Positions 53,513 to 63,740 of a stretch of DNA of 64,000 nt are shown piece after piece. A program made the translations under genes and the position numbers. Below the pieces are notes generated by a model, which was not told the origin of the DNA, searched no databases, and saw nothing but the letters and a program-made list of their open reading frames with translations. This DNA comes from Meghimatium bilineatum (taxonomy: Eukaryota > Mollusca > Gastropoda > Stylommatophora > Philomycidae), in the NCBI GenBank assembly GCA_034231615.1, contig CM067299.1, positions 16,412,834 to 16,476,833 on the forward strand, given 5' to 3'. Numbering within the stretch: position 1 is the stretch's first letter; each line of letters starts with the position of its first letter.

Positions 53513-53909
53513 CACCTATAGTCTGTGAATTTAAAATGGAGACAGGCTATTAGTGACATCTGCTTAATGAGCACTTGTGGACACAGTTGTAGATGACATA
53601 TCCAGGCTGCATTTTGGAGAATTTAGTGTTCAGTATGACATTAGTAGGACTGGACAAATGAGAAATAAAATGAGGAATGCATTAAACCAGTGAGCCATTA
53701 GGCAAACACTTCAACATCTGCTTGGGGGGGGGGGCTGAGCCGCTAGAGATTTGCAAGGACTGCAAAGATATCAGTTCACAACCACTGACTAAACTATATT
53801 CTATCTATCGTCTTATCTCTGCTTATGCTGTGCTCACAGGATTGAATGTGATCGATTTTCAGGCTATTGCATGTTTGGTCGCTTGATATGCAGTAATACT
53901 GTGGCATGT

Positions 53910-53990
53910 CAGAATGTTGGTAACTCCTTCAATCCACCTTTTTCCTGGTCTTCCTCTGTATCTTGCTGTTTCCATTTTCATGTTGTATGC
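53910..53990 (-). pseudogene. Short LINE C-terminal piece
   Basis: The minus strand reads MKMETARYRGRPGKRWIEGV. 53513-53909 shows nothing. Confidence 0.5.
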
Positions 53991-55084
53991 TCTTGCCACT
54001 GACCAATAAGGGTTCAATGACTAAACCTGAATATAAACTGAGTAGGGAGACAGAAAGAGAGTGAAAATAGTTTAGGTAGAGTTAATATTTAGCTCTTTCT
54101 AGTACAAGAAGACCAAAGAAGCACAAACAACTTACCAAGGTGATATGTGCACATGCATCAAGCTTTAATTCGTATTAAAAAAACATGATAAAGATATCCA
54201 TGTCATCATTAGTCTCCACTTCATTTTTCTCTAATATTTCGTTCTAATTCTCAAGTGTTATTGGTCTTGGGGTGTACTTGGTAAGGCCCAAGACTTTTCA
54301 ACAGGTGACCAGCCACCATTCATTAATATTCATTAAATGTGCCCTACGTGCACCACACACTTTGCCATTTCACCGCCTCATGTTTCATCATAAGCTTTTT
54401 ATATGAGGATGGACATTTACTGCTATTGACTTTGGTGTGTCTCCTTATGATGACATTCTATAATGATAAATTCGCTGTTGTAGTCGAGACACATTTTTGT
54501 CTGCATTGAAAATAGGTAGTTCACAAGTTGAAACAAACAGGAATGATTTACAGAATTTTAGGAAGCAGCATATCAGGAAGAGAATCCCACATTAAAACTT
54601 AAAAAAAAAAAACGACTCAACTGACACAGAACAGGAACCATCAGCTATTACACCCTGAGAGATCTACTGAAGCAGAAATCTGAGCACCTATGGATATGTC
54701 TGGTGTGGGAAACGTCAATGATAATCAACATACACATTCTTGTATGATTAAATAAGAACAAAAATCACAGTTCCTACAGGATGAAACTAAACTTTGTATC
54801 TCACTGCCTTCAGTAACAAACAACTTACACCATAGTAACCTTAGTAATGCAACTGAGACAGGGCAAACATGTCTATCTCATTTGAAATAGAATGTCAAGA
54901 ACAAGATTCAAGTGCAAGAGAAACAGAAGCCACTTGATGATAATGCTATTTATCTCTGTTATTAGTAGTGTGTATATACTGACTGATCATGGAAACAAAT
55001 CGCTTGATTTTATTATTATTATTATTATATTGTGCAATATGTGTTCAATCTTTTTTAATATTTTTTACTTAAAAGTATCAGCAT
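53991..55084. other. Gene-free stretch
   Basis: Weak LINE-like sequence at 54535-54700 (YRILGSSISGRESH, TLRDLLKQ), otherwise nothing. Confidence 0.4.
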
Positions 55085-55095
55085 GTGCATTTAAC

Positions 55096-55251
55096 TTCTT
55101 CTTCTTCTTCTGCGTTCATTCTCAAACTCCAACTGGATCTAGCTGGATCATGGTCCTGCTAGATTTCCAGCAGGATGTAGTCCAGAAAATGGAAATGCGT
55201 TGTGTCGCCGTTTTATTTGCGCCAATGGCCCGACACATCCGTCTTCGGCGG
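55096..55251 (-). mobile_element. SINE-B reference copy with 11-bp target-site duplication
   Basis: 156 bp from ttcttcttcttctgcgttca to catccgtcttcggcgg. gtgcatttaac flanks both sides (55085-55095, 55252-55262). This fixes the length and 5' end of SINE-B as an independent element and not a truncated SINE-A. Confidence 0.93.
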
Positions 55252-55262
55252 GTGCATTTAAC

Positions 55263-56069
55263 TGATTTTTACAAAAATGAGTAGCATAACATTGACTTCT
55301 TTATTGGTTCAGTGATTTTCTGAACCTACAGTGGTACACTCCGGGCATCCCCATAGGAGTTATGTCTCTTTCAGCAGATTACGAAGGGTATTATGGGTAT
55401 GCTAATAGTTCCTGCAGCCAGTTGATTGGATATCTTTCTAATCCTAGCCCGTTATCATTCCGATGAGTCTATAAATAGTTCCCGCACAGTTATTAATGAG
55501 CATTTTATTTATCTGCCCTCCCCCCTTTTTTTAAATCATTGTAGAGTAGTTCATCAAGAAGTTACCTTGTGCACTTTCTTTTTCCAAGTTAGTATCTTGA
55601 TCAATAATTATAAACATTTGAAGCATTTATAGATACTTTTTTTTACTCTTTCTGATAGTTGTCATATTCAACCTTAAAAACTTGGAATGAGAAACAAACA
55701 CAATTAAAACTTATTTCATTAGGTTGTGGGCACAAAATTTTGGAACAGACCAAATGCAGCATGCCTGACTGACCACACCTAATTCAAAATTAAACATTCT
55801 GTGCACATAATCTGAAACTGCAAATTTAAAGAAAAGGTACTCAAATGCCACTTTAAGAATGTTCTGTACATGCGGTTAAGTACCGGTAGTTATCTAAACT
55901 GTCATTTAGTCCCTCAAAAAAGAACAATTTTATAGGGAATATAGCAGGTGTCCCATTAGATATAAACATAACCAAAATTTTCTGCTGATGCAATTGATTC
56001 GATTTTGTGTGTGTTCCATGCTAATAATTTCAACAGCCTTTATCTTGTAACATTAAAATAAATATTAAT
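55263..56069. other. Gene-free stretch
   Basis: No coding or repeat signal recognised. Confidence 0.4.
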
Positions 56070-56072
56070 AAC

Positions 56073-56277
56073 ATATTCTAAGTGATTGTGTTGTTCCTTG
56101 TATGACTTCATATGTAACAAATAACATATCCTAAGTGATTGTGTCGTTCCTTGTATGACTTCATATGTAACAAATAACATATCCTAAGTGATTGTGTCGT
56201 TCCTTGTATGACTTCATATGTAACAAATAACATATCCTAAGTGATTGTGTCGTTCCTTGTATGACTCCATATGTAAC
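56073..56277. repeat. 53-bp tandem repeat, about four copies
   Basis: agtgattgtg at 56081, 56134, 56187 and 56240; unit contains tcgttccttgtatgacttca tatgtaac. Confidence 0.95.
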
Positions 56278-56280
56278 GAA

Positions 56281-56545
56281 ATGCATGTCGAAAGAGGTGA
56301 CTAATGAGATTTGGTAGTGGAGTTGATTGTCCGACTCTACCAATAGGTCAAAGTGACACCAACGCCATGCTGAAATCGGATGTATTAGATCAAAATGCGC
56401 AGATATCACAGCCAAACTAAACCATAACAACATATTATTTTCTCTGGACTACATCCTGCTAATCTGCAGGAGTTTGAGAACATTCTCTGGACTCCATCCT
56501 GCTAACTGGCAGGCGTTTAAGAATGAATGCAAGAGACAAAGAAGA
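56281..56545 (+). mobile_element. SINE-A with doubled 3' tail
   Basis: The 5' end is missing. The terminal block (ctctggactacatcctgcta atctgcaggagtttgagaa) appears twice in succession (56438-56482 and 56483-56530), with different divergence. Confidence 0.75.
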
Positions 56546-56559
56546 ATATTAAATCAACA

Positions 56560-56740
56560 AGTGCCGTCTCACAACGAAGGTTGACTGCAACAGACCCCTA
56601 CAACATTCCCCCGGCTCTTGTTTTGGTGGTGCACTCTGCTAGACTGTAATCTGTCCATCCTGTAATGTTAGTTACTCTTCCACTCGTATCTCTGCCTACC
56701 TTCTGCTCGCCTCCCTTCGACTTTACCCTCAAGTAATATC
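56560..56740 (-). pseudogene. LINE-C 3' tail
   Basis: Matches 30715-30840 (gccgtctc.caacgaaggttg, ggtggtgcactctgctagac tgtaa). Confidence 0.7.
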
Positions 56741-56754
56741 AAATATTTTCATCA

Positions 56755-57100
56755 TTCTTCTCAGAAACCACATTTTCCCAGAATTATGAAAATACTATAG
56801 ACAGCTAAGAAAACTAATGCAGACGTTTTCAATGATGCTGGCGTAAAAAATATCAATTATATCAAACATTAGGGGTAGACAGTCAAGGTGTATAGGGCAT
56901 GTGCTGAGAAGAACACAGCTTGAACACTTAATAACCACTGGAAAGATCAAAGAGAGAAAAGACGGGACGACAAAGAGAGAAGTTGTTAAATGGACTAGTA
57001 TTATGGCACGAGAGAAGTTCACCAACCGAGCTTATTGACAACACAAGAGACAGAGAGAGTCGTGAAGAAACATGATCGCCATTCGGCATAGCATTTGGTT
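56755..57100 (+). pseudogene. LINE C-terminal fragment
   Basis: Frames give a degenerate IMKIL.TAKKTNADVFND, TGRQREKLLNGLVLWH and DNTRDRES, the 15829-16720 family. Confidence 0.55.
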
Positions 57101-57780
57101 GATTGAATATCAATCCTGGTCACTATGGTATACTTGGAAATGAAAAAGCTGATCTCCTGGCAAGAAAACGATGATCACTAGAACAAACAGAAAGTGATAA
57201 CACGTACTATGAATGTAAGACTATGATAACAGCACAATATAAGAACAAGTGGAAGCAGATGCGCCCAACTGCAGAACCAAATGACCCCTACCACCAAATG
57301 TCACCCAAGGAACAAACCATCATCTTCAGACTACGAACTGGCCACAACAGACTGAGAAGTCACATGTTCCGAAAGCTAAAGATTGGTGAGACAGACCTGT
57401 GCAACTGTAGACTGAGCCCAGAGACTGCAGAACACATTCTTCTTCTGCGTTCGTTCTCAAACTCCTGTAGAGTAGCAGGATGTAGTCCGGAGAACGGAAT
57501 GCGTTGTGTCATGGTTTACAGAATTGCTGCGATATATGCGCCTTTCGGCCTGACAGCCTACTTCAGCATGGCTTTGGGTCACTGACCCTATATGGGATAG
57601 GACAGCCAACTCCATCTCATAACCTTCTTAGTCGCCTCTTACGACATGCTTGGAAGGTAAACAGTGTTGCTATTCTTTGCTCCCCTTTCGGTCCCCGGCA
57701 ACACAAGGGCGGAACACATTCTACATGCCTGTCACTTCTACCAAGAAGAGAGGGAGAAAATATGACCTACTGAGACCGCA
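57100..57780 (+). pseudogene. RNase H-bearing LINE interrupted by SINE-A
   Basis: Reads NPGHYGILGNEKADLLARK (RNase H end motif), a stop, then KWKQMRPTAEPNDPYHQMSP, FRLRTGHNRLRSHMFRKLKI and LCNCRLSPETAEHIL, continuing after the SINE with HACHFYQEEREKI. The C.C...ETAEHIL..C zinc-knuckle-like pattern follows RNase H in such LINEs. Confidence 0.75.
57441..57711 (-). mobile_element. SINE-A inserted in the RNase H LINE, 11-bp duplication
   Basis: 271 bp. gaacacattct lies at 57430-57440 and 57712-57722. Removing the SINE and one duplicate restores an uninterrupted LINE frame. Confidence 0.93.
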
Positions 57781-57797
57781 CTACTTCCAGACCTGAT

Positions 57798-57895
57798 ATC
57801 CCATAACCTCCTTAGTCGCCTTTTACGACATGCGTGGAAGGTAAACAGTGTTGCTATTCTTTGCTCCTCTTTCGGGCCCCGGTAACACACGGGCG
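57798..57895 (-). mobile_element. SINE-A 5' module only
   Basis: Complement of the SINE-A 5' third (cccataacctccttagtcgc to cacacgggcg); the 3' half is absent and the LINE-N sequence starts directly after. Confidence 0.75.
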
Positions 57896-58680
57896 AGCCT
57901 CATATACGAAAACGAAGAACAACTACAAAATCATGTTAGCTTACTATCTGCAATATGTAGAAAATACAACATGAAGATCAATACACAAAAGACGGAAACT
58001 ATGAAAATATGCAGAACAACGAGTCCACTAAACATACAGATAGACAATATAGGAGTAAAACAAATAACACAGTTCAAATATCTCAGTAGTATTTTTAAAG
58101 AAAATGGAAGCCTCGATAGAGAAATATAGATGAGATGTCACAAGGCAAATGCAGTAACATACCAACTGTCACCACTACTTCTTCACCCCAAGATCGAGAT
58201 GAAAGTTAAGAGACAAATGATATACAGTGTATTCCAACCAAAGCCGTGTTACCAGTGCCAAACCTGGTCTCGCTCATCTTCACATTGCAGAAAGATAGTG
58301 ACATGTCAGATAAAATGCTTGAGGAAAGCTGCCGGCGTCACCAGGCTTGATAGATTGTGAAATGAATATATCAGGGAAAGAATATGTATAATATTTTGTA
58401 CAGATTACATAGAGAACAGATCAAGTGGTTTGGCCACATTATGAGAATGCATCACGAAAAGTTGCCCGTAAAAGCATATAACCAAATGAGATCAGTGTAC
58501 AAAGTCAGCAGAAGACCACGGAAAAGATGGATAGAAAACGTCAAGGACATCCTGTACAGACACGGTCATAGCACAGCCGAGACCACACATCTGGCTTTAG
58601 AACGCAAGCTTGAGCTCCAATCACCCCTACGCTTAACGGCAAGAGTGGATCACAAACCACCTGCGGAAAGACAATAGATT
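57896..58680 (+). pseudogene. LINE-N, post-RT to C-terminus
   Basis: Reads NEEQLQNHVSLLSAICRKYN, MKINTQKTETMKI, ITQFKYLSSIFKENGSLDRE, KCLRKAAGVTRLDRL, REQIKWFGHIMRMHHEKLPV and RRPRKRWIENVKDILYRHGH to a stop at 58677. Stops and frameshifts occur near 58126, 58360 and 58384. The catalytic RT is missing. Confidence 0.8.
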
Positions 58681-59216
58681 GTGGAATTTGTCGCCTCTTT
58701 TATTTCGGTGGTCCATCGTTTTCGTGGTCAGTCTTTAAGTCTGCTTTCACTGTATCTGTGTAACATAGCTTGCTGTGATATGCTGTCTGGCGGTAGTCTG
58801 CTGATGTGTGCAAACCATTTGATTTGTTGACTTTAATATATTCCAAGATTGGGGTCGTGCCGATTTTTTGTCTAATGTCCTCATTCCTCACCCTATCTCT
58901 TAACGATATTCCTAGGATTCTGCGTAAGCATGTCATTTCAGCTGGCACAAGTTTACATATGTCTTGTGCTGTCGTTGTCCATGTTTGGCTTTGGTAGCAC
59001 AGCGTTGGCATAATAATCGTTTTGCATAATGTTATTTTGGTGTTTAAATCTACATTTTTGTTTCTGAAGAGTGGCGTCTTTTGCCCTAGGGCTTGGTATG
59101 CTTTACTACATCTATTGTGTATTTCTTTGCTGCTCTGGCCGTCTGTTGTTATATTACTTCCTAGTTATATGAATTATGTCACTTGGTTAAGTCTGTTGTT
59201 ACCAGTATATTTCTAT
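58681..59216 (-). pseudogene. LINE-M C-terminus
   Basis: Reads LCYQSQTWTTTAQDICKLVP, AEMTCLRRILGISLRDRVRN, TPILEYIKVNKSNGL; same family as 45480-45850. The adjoining segment 59217-59570 is in opposite orientation. Confidence 0.75.
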
Positions 59217-59570
59217 AGAGCATATACGCCAATAGTCAATGCGCAGTAAGAACGAGCACAGGTACATCTGATAATTTTCAAATTCACTCGGGTGTGAGAC
59301 AGGGATGTGTACTAACCCCCCCCCCCCCTATTGTTCATAACATATAAGATCACATCTCCACAGTAGCAAAGACAACGAAACAAAACAACCTAAAGGATAA
59401 CTTGAACGAACTACTATTTTCAGATGACCAAACACTAGTGGCATCATCAGAAAAGGAACTACAAAGACAAATAGATAGATTACAACAAACATGCCATACC
59501 TTTAAATATGAAGATAAATATAGAAAAAACGTAATGAAGATAGGAAGAACATAAAGAAACTATAACACAT
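59217..59570 (+). pseudogene. Inverted LINE-M segment with catalytic box
   Basis: Frames read NAQCAVRTSTGTSDNFQIHS, GVRQGCVLTP then a C homopolymer, and ELLFSDDQTLVASSEKELQR (catalytic FSDD box). The left end 59217-59298 is the inverted repeat of 59575-59657. Confidence 0.75.
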
Positions 59571-59572
59571 CC

Positions 59573-60150
59573 CTAACTCACACCCGAGTGAATATGAAAA
59601 TTATCAGATGTACCTGTGCTCGTTCTTACTGCGCATTGACTATTGGCGTATATGCTCTGGCATAGGCTTATCAGATGTTGGGAAACTCCATATGTCTGTA
59701 GTGTAATCCATAGTTGTGCACTATTCACTCTGTCAAAAGCTTTCTCTTTGTCCACGAAAGCCAAATGCAAGTCTTGGTTATGCTCTATCGCTCTATCTGA
59801 AAGTTGTTTCATCGCGAAGATCGCATCTGTACAGATGCCCATTTGTGCAATAACACTTTGTTATAGACACTTAGTCGAAGCAGCTTCGCATTGGCAGGTA
59901 CTTTCAGCTCATCCCTAAGTTGGTATGTTCTGGATGATTCTTTCTTGTTTGTTAGGAGCTGTGTTGCCTCATAATGTGCATTTGCGCTAAAATCACCACA
60001 AAACGTATGTCTTTCTTGTTCCGGCATCTTCTCAAAATATTTTTTACCATGTGAGGATACGCTAGTCTTACACGCATAGGCATACACGCACACTAACACA
60101 AATGGTTGTTGAACGTCCTGAACTTTCACTGCATGCAACTGACCAATAGT
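59573..60150 (-). pseudogene. LINE-M 5' segment with RT motif A
   Basis: The minus frame 59842-59573 reads GICTDAIFAMKQLSDRAIEH, LHLAFVDKEKAFDRV (RT motif A), and NSQCAVRTSTGTSDNFHIHS. The frame upstream (60138-59809) reads VLVCVYAYA, PEQERHTFCGDFSANAH and NKKESSRTYQLRDELKVP; its GDF may be the LINE endonuclease GDFN motif, which is tentative. Confidence 0.6.
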
Positions 60151-61104
60151 TGTAAAGACCAGTAGATCAGCACTGGAAATGATTGAGTTTTTTTTTAATC
60201 AGCAACGAAACTAGCGTGACTGCCCCTCTTGCGAGAGTAAAAAAAAAAAAATTCCCGGAGGCCCACAACCAAAATAAATTTAGTTCCTATATGACTGGAG
60301 CCAGAGCTTTCCCAATGCGCCTTAATGACTACTTTCAGCGCAGTGTTCCCTTAAGAAATTTGTGGACAGCGCATAGTTTTTATTGGAGCTTTAAACACAG
60401 ATAATTAGCGATTATTATTATTATAATATATATATATAAAACCAGCAGATCAAAAAAAAATTGTGATGAAAAAGTGCGAAAAAACAATATATTTAAAAAA
60501 AAAAATTTTTTTTTTTCAAATTCGCACAAATTAGTTGGTGCATACAAACCATTTTGTTGAAGTCAACTATTGTCTAAAAAAATTCATCCTCCCCCTTGTC
60601 AACAACTATCATACTTTTCCAAACCCCCTCCCCAACATAACTGTTGACGTAATATGGACGGCCTCTACTATATTGAAACGTTTCTTTAAATGCTCTCCCA
60701 AGTTTTCCATGTTTTCAGGGATATCTTTGCAAGAGAACAATATTTTTGACAAACCAACTTGGCAACTCTTACAGCTCTAACTTTTTTTATATAAGAGCTT
60801 CAGACCGCGTTCTATGGACAGAATTGGAAATTTAAAGCTACATTGACAAATATGTGCACCTAAATGTAAATTATGGCAGTATATCTTGTTGTTTTAAAGT
60901 ACGCATGGATCTAGGTAACTTAACCAATGTGAAATCATCTGCATTGTGTATGCTTAGGCCCTATAACGAACATATGCATCCTACGGCTCAGCAATTGGTT
61001 GACGTCCTAAGTTTTCAGTTGTAAACGTAGACAATACTAGACTAAGACATACTCAACTCGCAGCTAAACTTTATTCAGCTGGATTTCATAAACGTGCATC
61101 AGAC
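60151..61104. other. AT-rich stretch and probable 5' flank of the following exon
   Basis: Homopolymer and TA runs at 60230-60520. 60960-61104 lacks repeats and could hold the promoter or 5' UTR of the exon at 61105. No clear TATA box assigned. Confidence 0.35.
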
Positions 61105-61345
61105 ATGTCCAAACAGCCGTCACAAAATGTTAGACAAAGTGGATCACCTTCAACGACGAAACAGGGACCAATAAAAGCTGTCAAACCATTCTCTTTGAAA
61201 CAAAGTATTTCTGCATCTTCTGAACTGTCACCTAGAGAAAGTCACAAATTGTGGTCAAGAAATTCTCCAGACAGCAGATTTTCACCAGAGAGGAAAAGTC
61301 CAACAGGGTTACAGTTACTCAGTCCCAGCTTCGGTCACAAAGCTA
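61105..61345 (+). CDS. Candidate first coding exon, Ser/Pro-rich protein
   Basis: ATG at 61105 (agacATGt, G at -3) opens 80 codons and one base up to a good donor CTA|GTAAGC at 61346 (phase 1). It reads MSKQPSQNVRQSGSPSTTKQ, AVKPFSLKQSISASSELSPR, WSRNSPDSRFSPERKSPT and LLSPSFGHKA. It is rich in SP dipeptides, so likely disordered and phosphorylated. No family recognised. The frame stays open to 61518 without the splice. It resembles no repeat here, and codon use looks coding. Downstream exons are not in the window or are unrecognised. Confidence 0.5.
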
Positions 61346-61562
61346 GTAAGCAGTTTTTTTCCAAAATATATCTAGGTGATAGTTACAATTCTTCAAACCA
61401 AACAAGACCCTTTCATTACCTTGGCGTACATCCACTCAATTCTTCTGCTTGCTCAGTTGCTGTTTCAGCCATTCACACTTATATGCACATTTTAAAGTAC
61501 TCCTTATTTTACATATAAATAGGCCATTGAATACAGTTACCATTTGTTCTTGTCCTCTTCTG

Positions 61563-63090
61563 AAGTGTTTGCTCTCAAACTCCTGCAGATTAGCAGGATG
61601 TAGTCCGGAGAACAAAATCATGAGAATGTGTTGTGTCATGGTTTACAGCATAGCAGTGATATCTGCGCCTTTTAGCCTCACACATCTAATTTCAGCATGG
61701 CTTCTAGGTCACTTTGACCGTACAAGGGATAGTACGGCCAACTCCACATCCCCCCCCCCAACCTTGATAACCTCTTATTTTTTGTTTTGTTTTTCGTTCG
61801 CTCCAGTTCGATGGTTACCATCACAGATATCCGTGCGATTTCCGCCGGGAGCGTGATTACGTTGTGCCACCGTTATGCTCCTTGTAGGCCTAGCACATCC
61901 GATTTCGGCATGCCTTGACAATTCGGGTGGGCTACCCTTAGCCTGTGACAGCCTCTATATCTGTCTCCAGGCACGCGTAGCGGAGACTCTTCGCCCAGAC
62001 GATTTTTTGCTATCGTCTGACTTGAACGAGGTGTTCCACTGTCTATGAACTTGCCTCGTGCAATTGGACGTGCTGTGCCTGTGCCCATTGGGTACTGAAC
62101 CGTTTCTCATCCGTGAGCCTGGTTCCTTAAGGGGAAGAACTCAACAGAGGAGTTGGACCTTGGCTCTTTCGCCCTCTTAGCCGAGGTGTCATTCACCGAC
62201 ATCGTGTTCCCCTTGTCCAAGTTCGAGTCTCACACCACGCGTTTGAGAGCAAGGCGTTCTCGAGCTGAGCGTCCTTGTCCCAATAGCGCCTGAGCCCATC
62301 AGGTACTGAACCCTTTCTCTCTTCAAGTGTATTTCCGGTGTAGGAAAACCTGACAGTAGAGTTGGGCCAGGGCTAAATCGTTGTCCCTTTTGTGCCTGAG
62401 CGCATCGAGTACGGAACCCTTTCTCTTCGCGAGCATATTTCCAGTTTAGGAAGGCTCGACATTAGAGTTGGGTTAGGTCTTCTTGCTTTACCAAACGCCA
62501 ATGGATGGGTCTGGGTCTCTGCCTGTAAGGAACACAGGTAACTAGAAGCTCGACTCGAGCTGACGGAGCTTGTAGTTCCCCTTTCCTAGGGACTTTTCAC
62601 TTTCTATTTGCAGTTCGCGCTGCCCTCTAGCGCTGTTCTGCCCTTTCATTGTTTCATTGTACTCGGTATGAAATATATTTGTCTCTCGCCATGCATCTAT
62701 CTTTACGTGCATTTTACATTGGCCGCCCCTCCAATGTTCGGACTGGACTGACTAGCTTCACTGTATGTCGACAGTGTCGCTATATGTGGTGATGCTGGTG
62801 GTGTCGGAGATATTGTCTGTCTCTTGTGCAGTCAAATCTCTTTCCATCTGCTACCTCCACATTCTCGGACACGATCCCCAAATGATGTGGCCAGAATCAG
62901 CTCGAGCTGCTGTATTTCTGTTTCCAGGGTGCACCGCGTGGAGGTACATTTGGGATCTTGGTTATCTGCTAACCCTGGGTCCGCCTAGAGCAATGCGTTC
63001 CCTTTGCACCCCGATAACTTCTTATGACATCCATGGAAAATAAACAGTATTGCTACTCTTTACTCTTCAGCCCCTGATAACACATGGTGG
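61563..63090 (-). mobile_element. SINE-A split by a 1.2-kb insertion
   Basis: The 3' part lies at 61563-61777 (ctcaaactcctgcagattag, tttcagcatggcttctaggt) and the 5' part at 63013-63090 (cttatgacatccatggaaaa taaacag, cagcccctgataacacatgg). Both halves are in minus orientation and together make one nearly full copy. Confidence 0.75.
61778..63012 (-). mobile_element. GC-rich retro-insertion of unknown type, 12-bp duplication and A-rich tail
   Basis: Flanks gataacctctta (61766-61777) and gataacttctta (63013-63024) are near-identical. The insert begins tttttttgttttgtttttcg on the plus strand, i.e. an A-rich 3' end on the minus strand, so it arrived by retroposition. It is markedly GC-rich for this window. 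Three degenerate repeats (gtgcctgtgcccattgggta ctgaacc at 62074; gcgcctgagcccatcaggta at 62287; gtgcctgagcgcatcgagta at 62393) follow each other. Near 61885 a stretch resembles SINE-A (agcacatccgatttcggcat g). No convincing ORF. Confidence 0.65.
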
Positions 63091-63169
63091 TCTTCTTGTC
63101 TTACTATATAGGTCTAACCTTTATGTAAACATATTAAGTAGGCCTAATGTTTAATATCCAAAAATAACA

Positions 63170-63740
63170 AAATGGTGGAATGCAGAAGTAAAAAAAGTCA
63201 CGAGAAAAGAAACAAATATAAGAAATGGGTCGAATGTAAAAACCAAATAGATTACATAGAATACAAGACAGCAAAAACAAATGCCAAGAAAATTATTAAA
63301 ATGGCCAAAATCAACTCATGAAGACATGCTTAGTGCAGATTATAAAAATTCACAAAAGTGGTTCTACAAGAAAATTAAGAACATGAGAAACAAAGAAGAT
63401 ATACCGGGTATATGAGCCAACAGAAATAATAAATGACAAAAATGGTAGTGCACTAAAAGTATAGAAGCAAATAATGGAAAGATGGCAAGAATATGTCAAA
63501 GAATTACTGAACCTAAAGGAAGGAGAGAACACAACAGTAAACCTAGAACCAAATATAATACTATCAGAAATATAAAATGCAATAAACAAAGCACCAATAA
63601 TCAAAGCAGCAGCAGAGAGCCGGAAAAAATGACTACATAGACTTTTCATATATGTATGTAATGTGGAAGAAACAGGAAACACCAGAAGACTGGAGAAACG
63701 TAACAATCATTCCCATATGGAAGAAAAAAGGCAGTAAGAG
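63170..63740 (+). pseudogene. LINE fragment between endonuclease and RT
   Basis: In changing frames it reads KKVTRKRNKYKKWVECKNQI, YIEYKTAKTNAKKIIKMAKI, INDKNGSALKV, MERWQEYVKELLNLKEGEN, then EDWRNVTIIPIWKKKGS, the linker and first RT motifs. It is frameshifted and loses similarity after about 63740. 63741-64000 is AT-rich. Confidence 0.65.

Noticed and set aside
62765-63043. 92-codon plus-strand frame in the GC-rich insert
   Set aside because: It runs from the insert into SINE-A sequence across the target duplication and has no motif.
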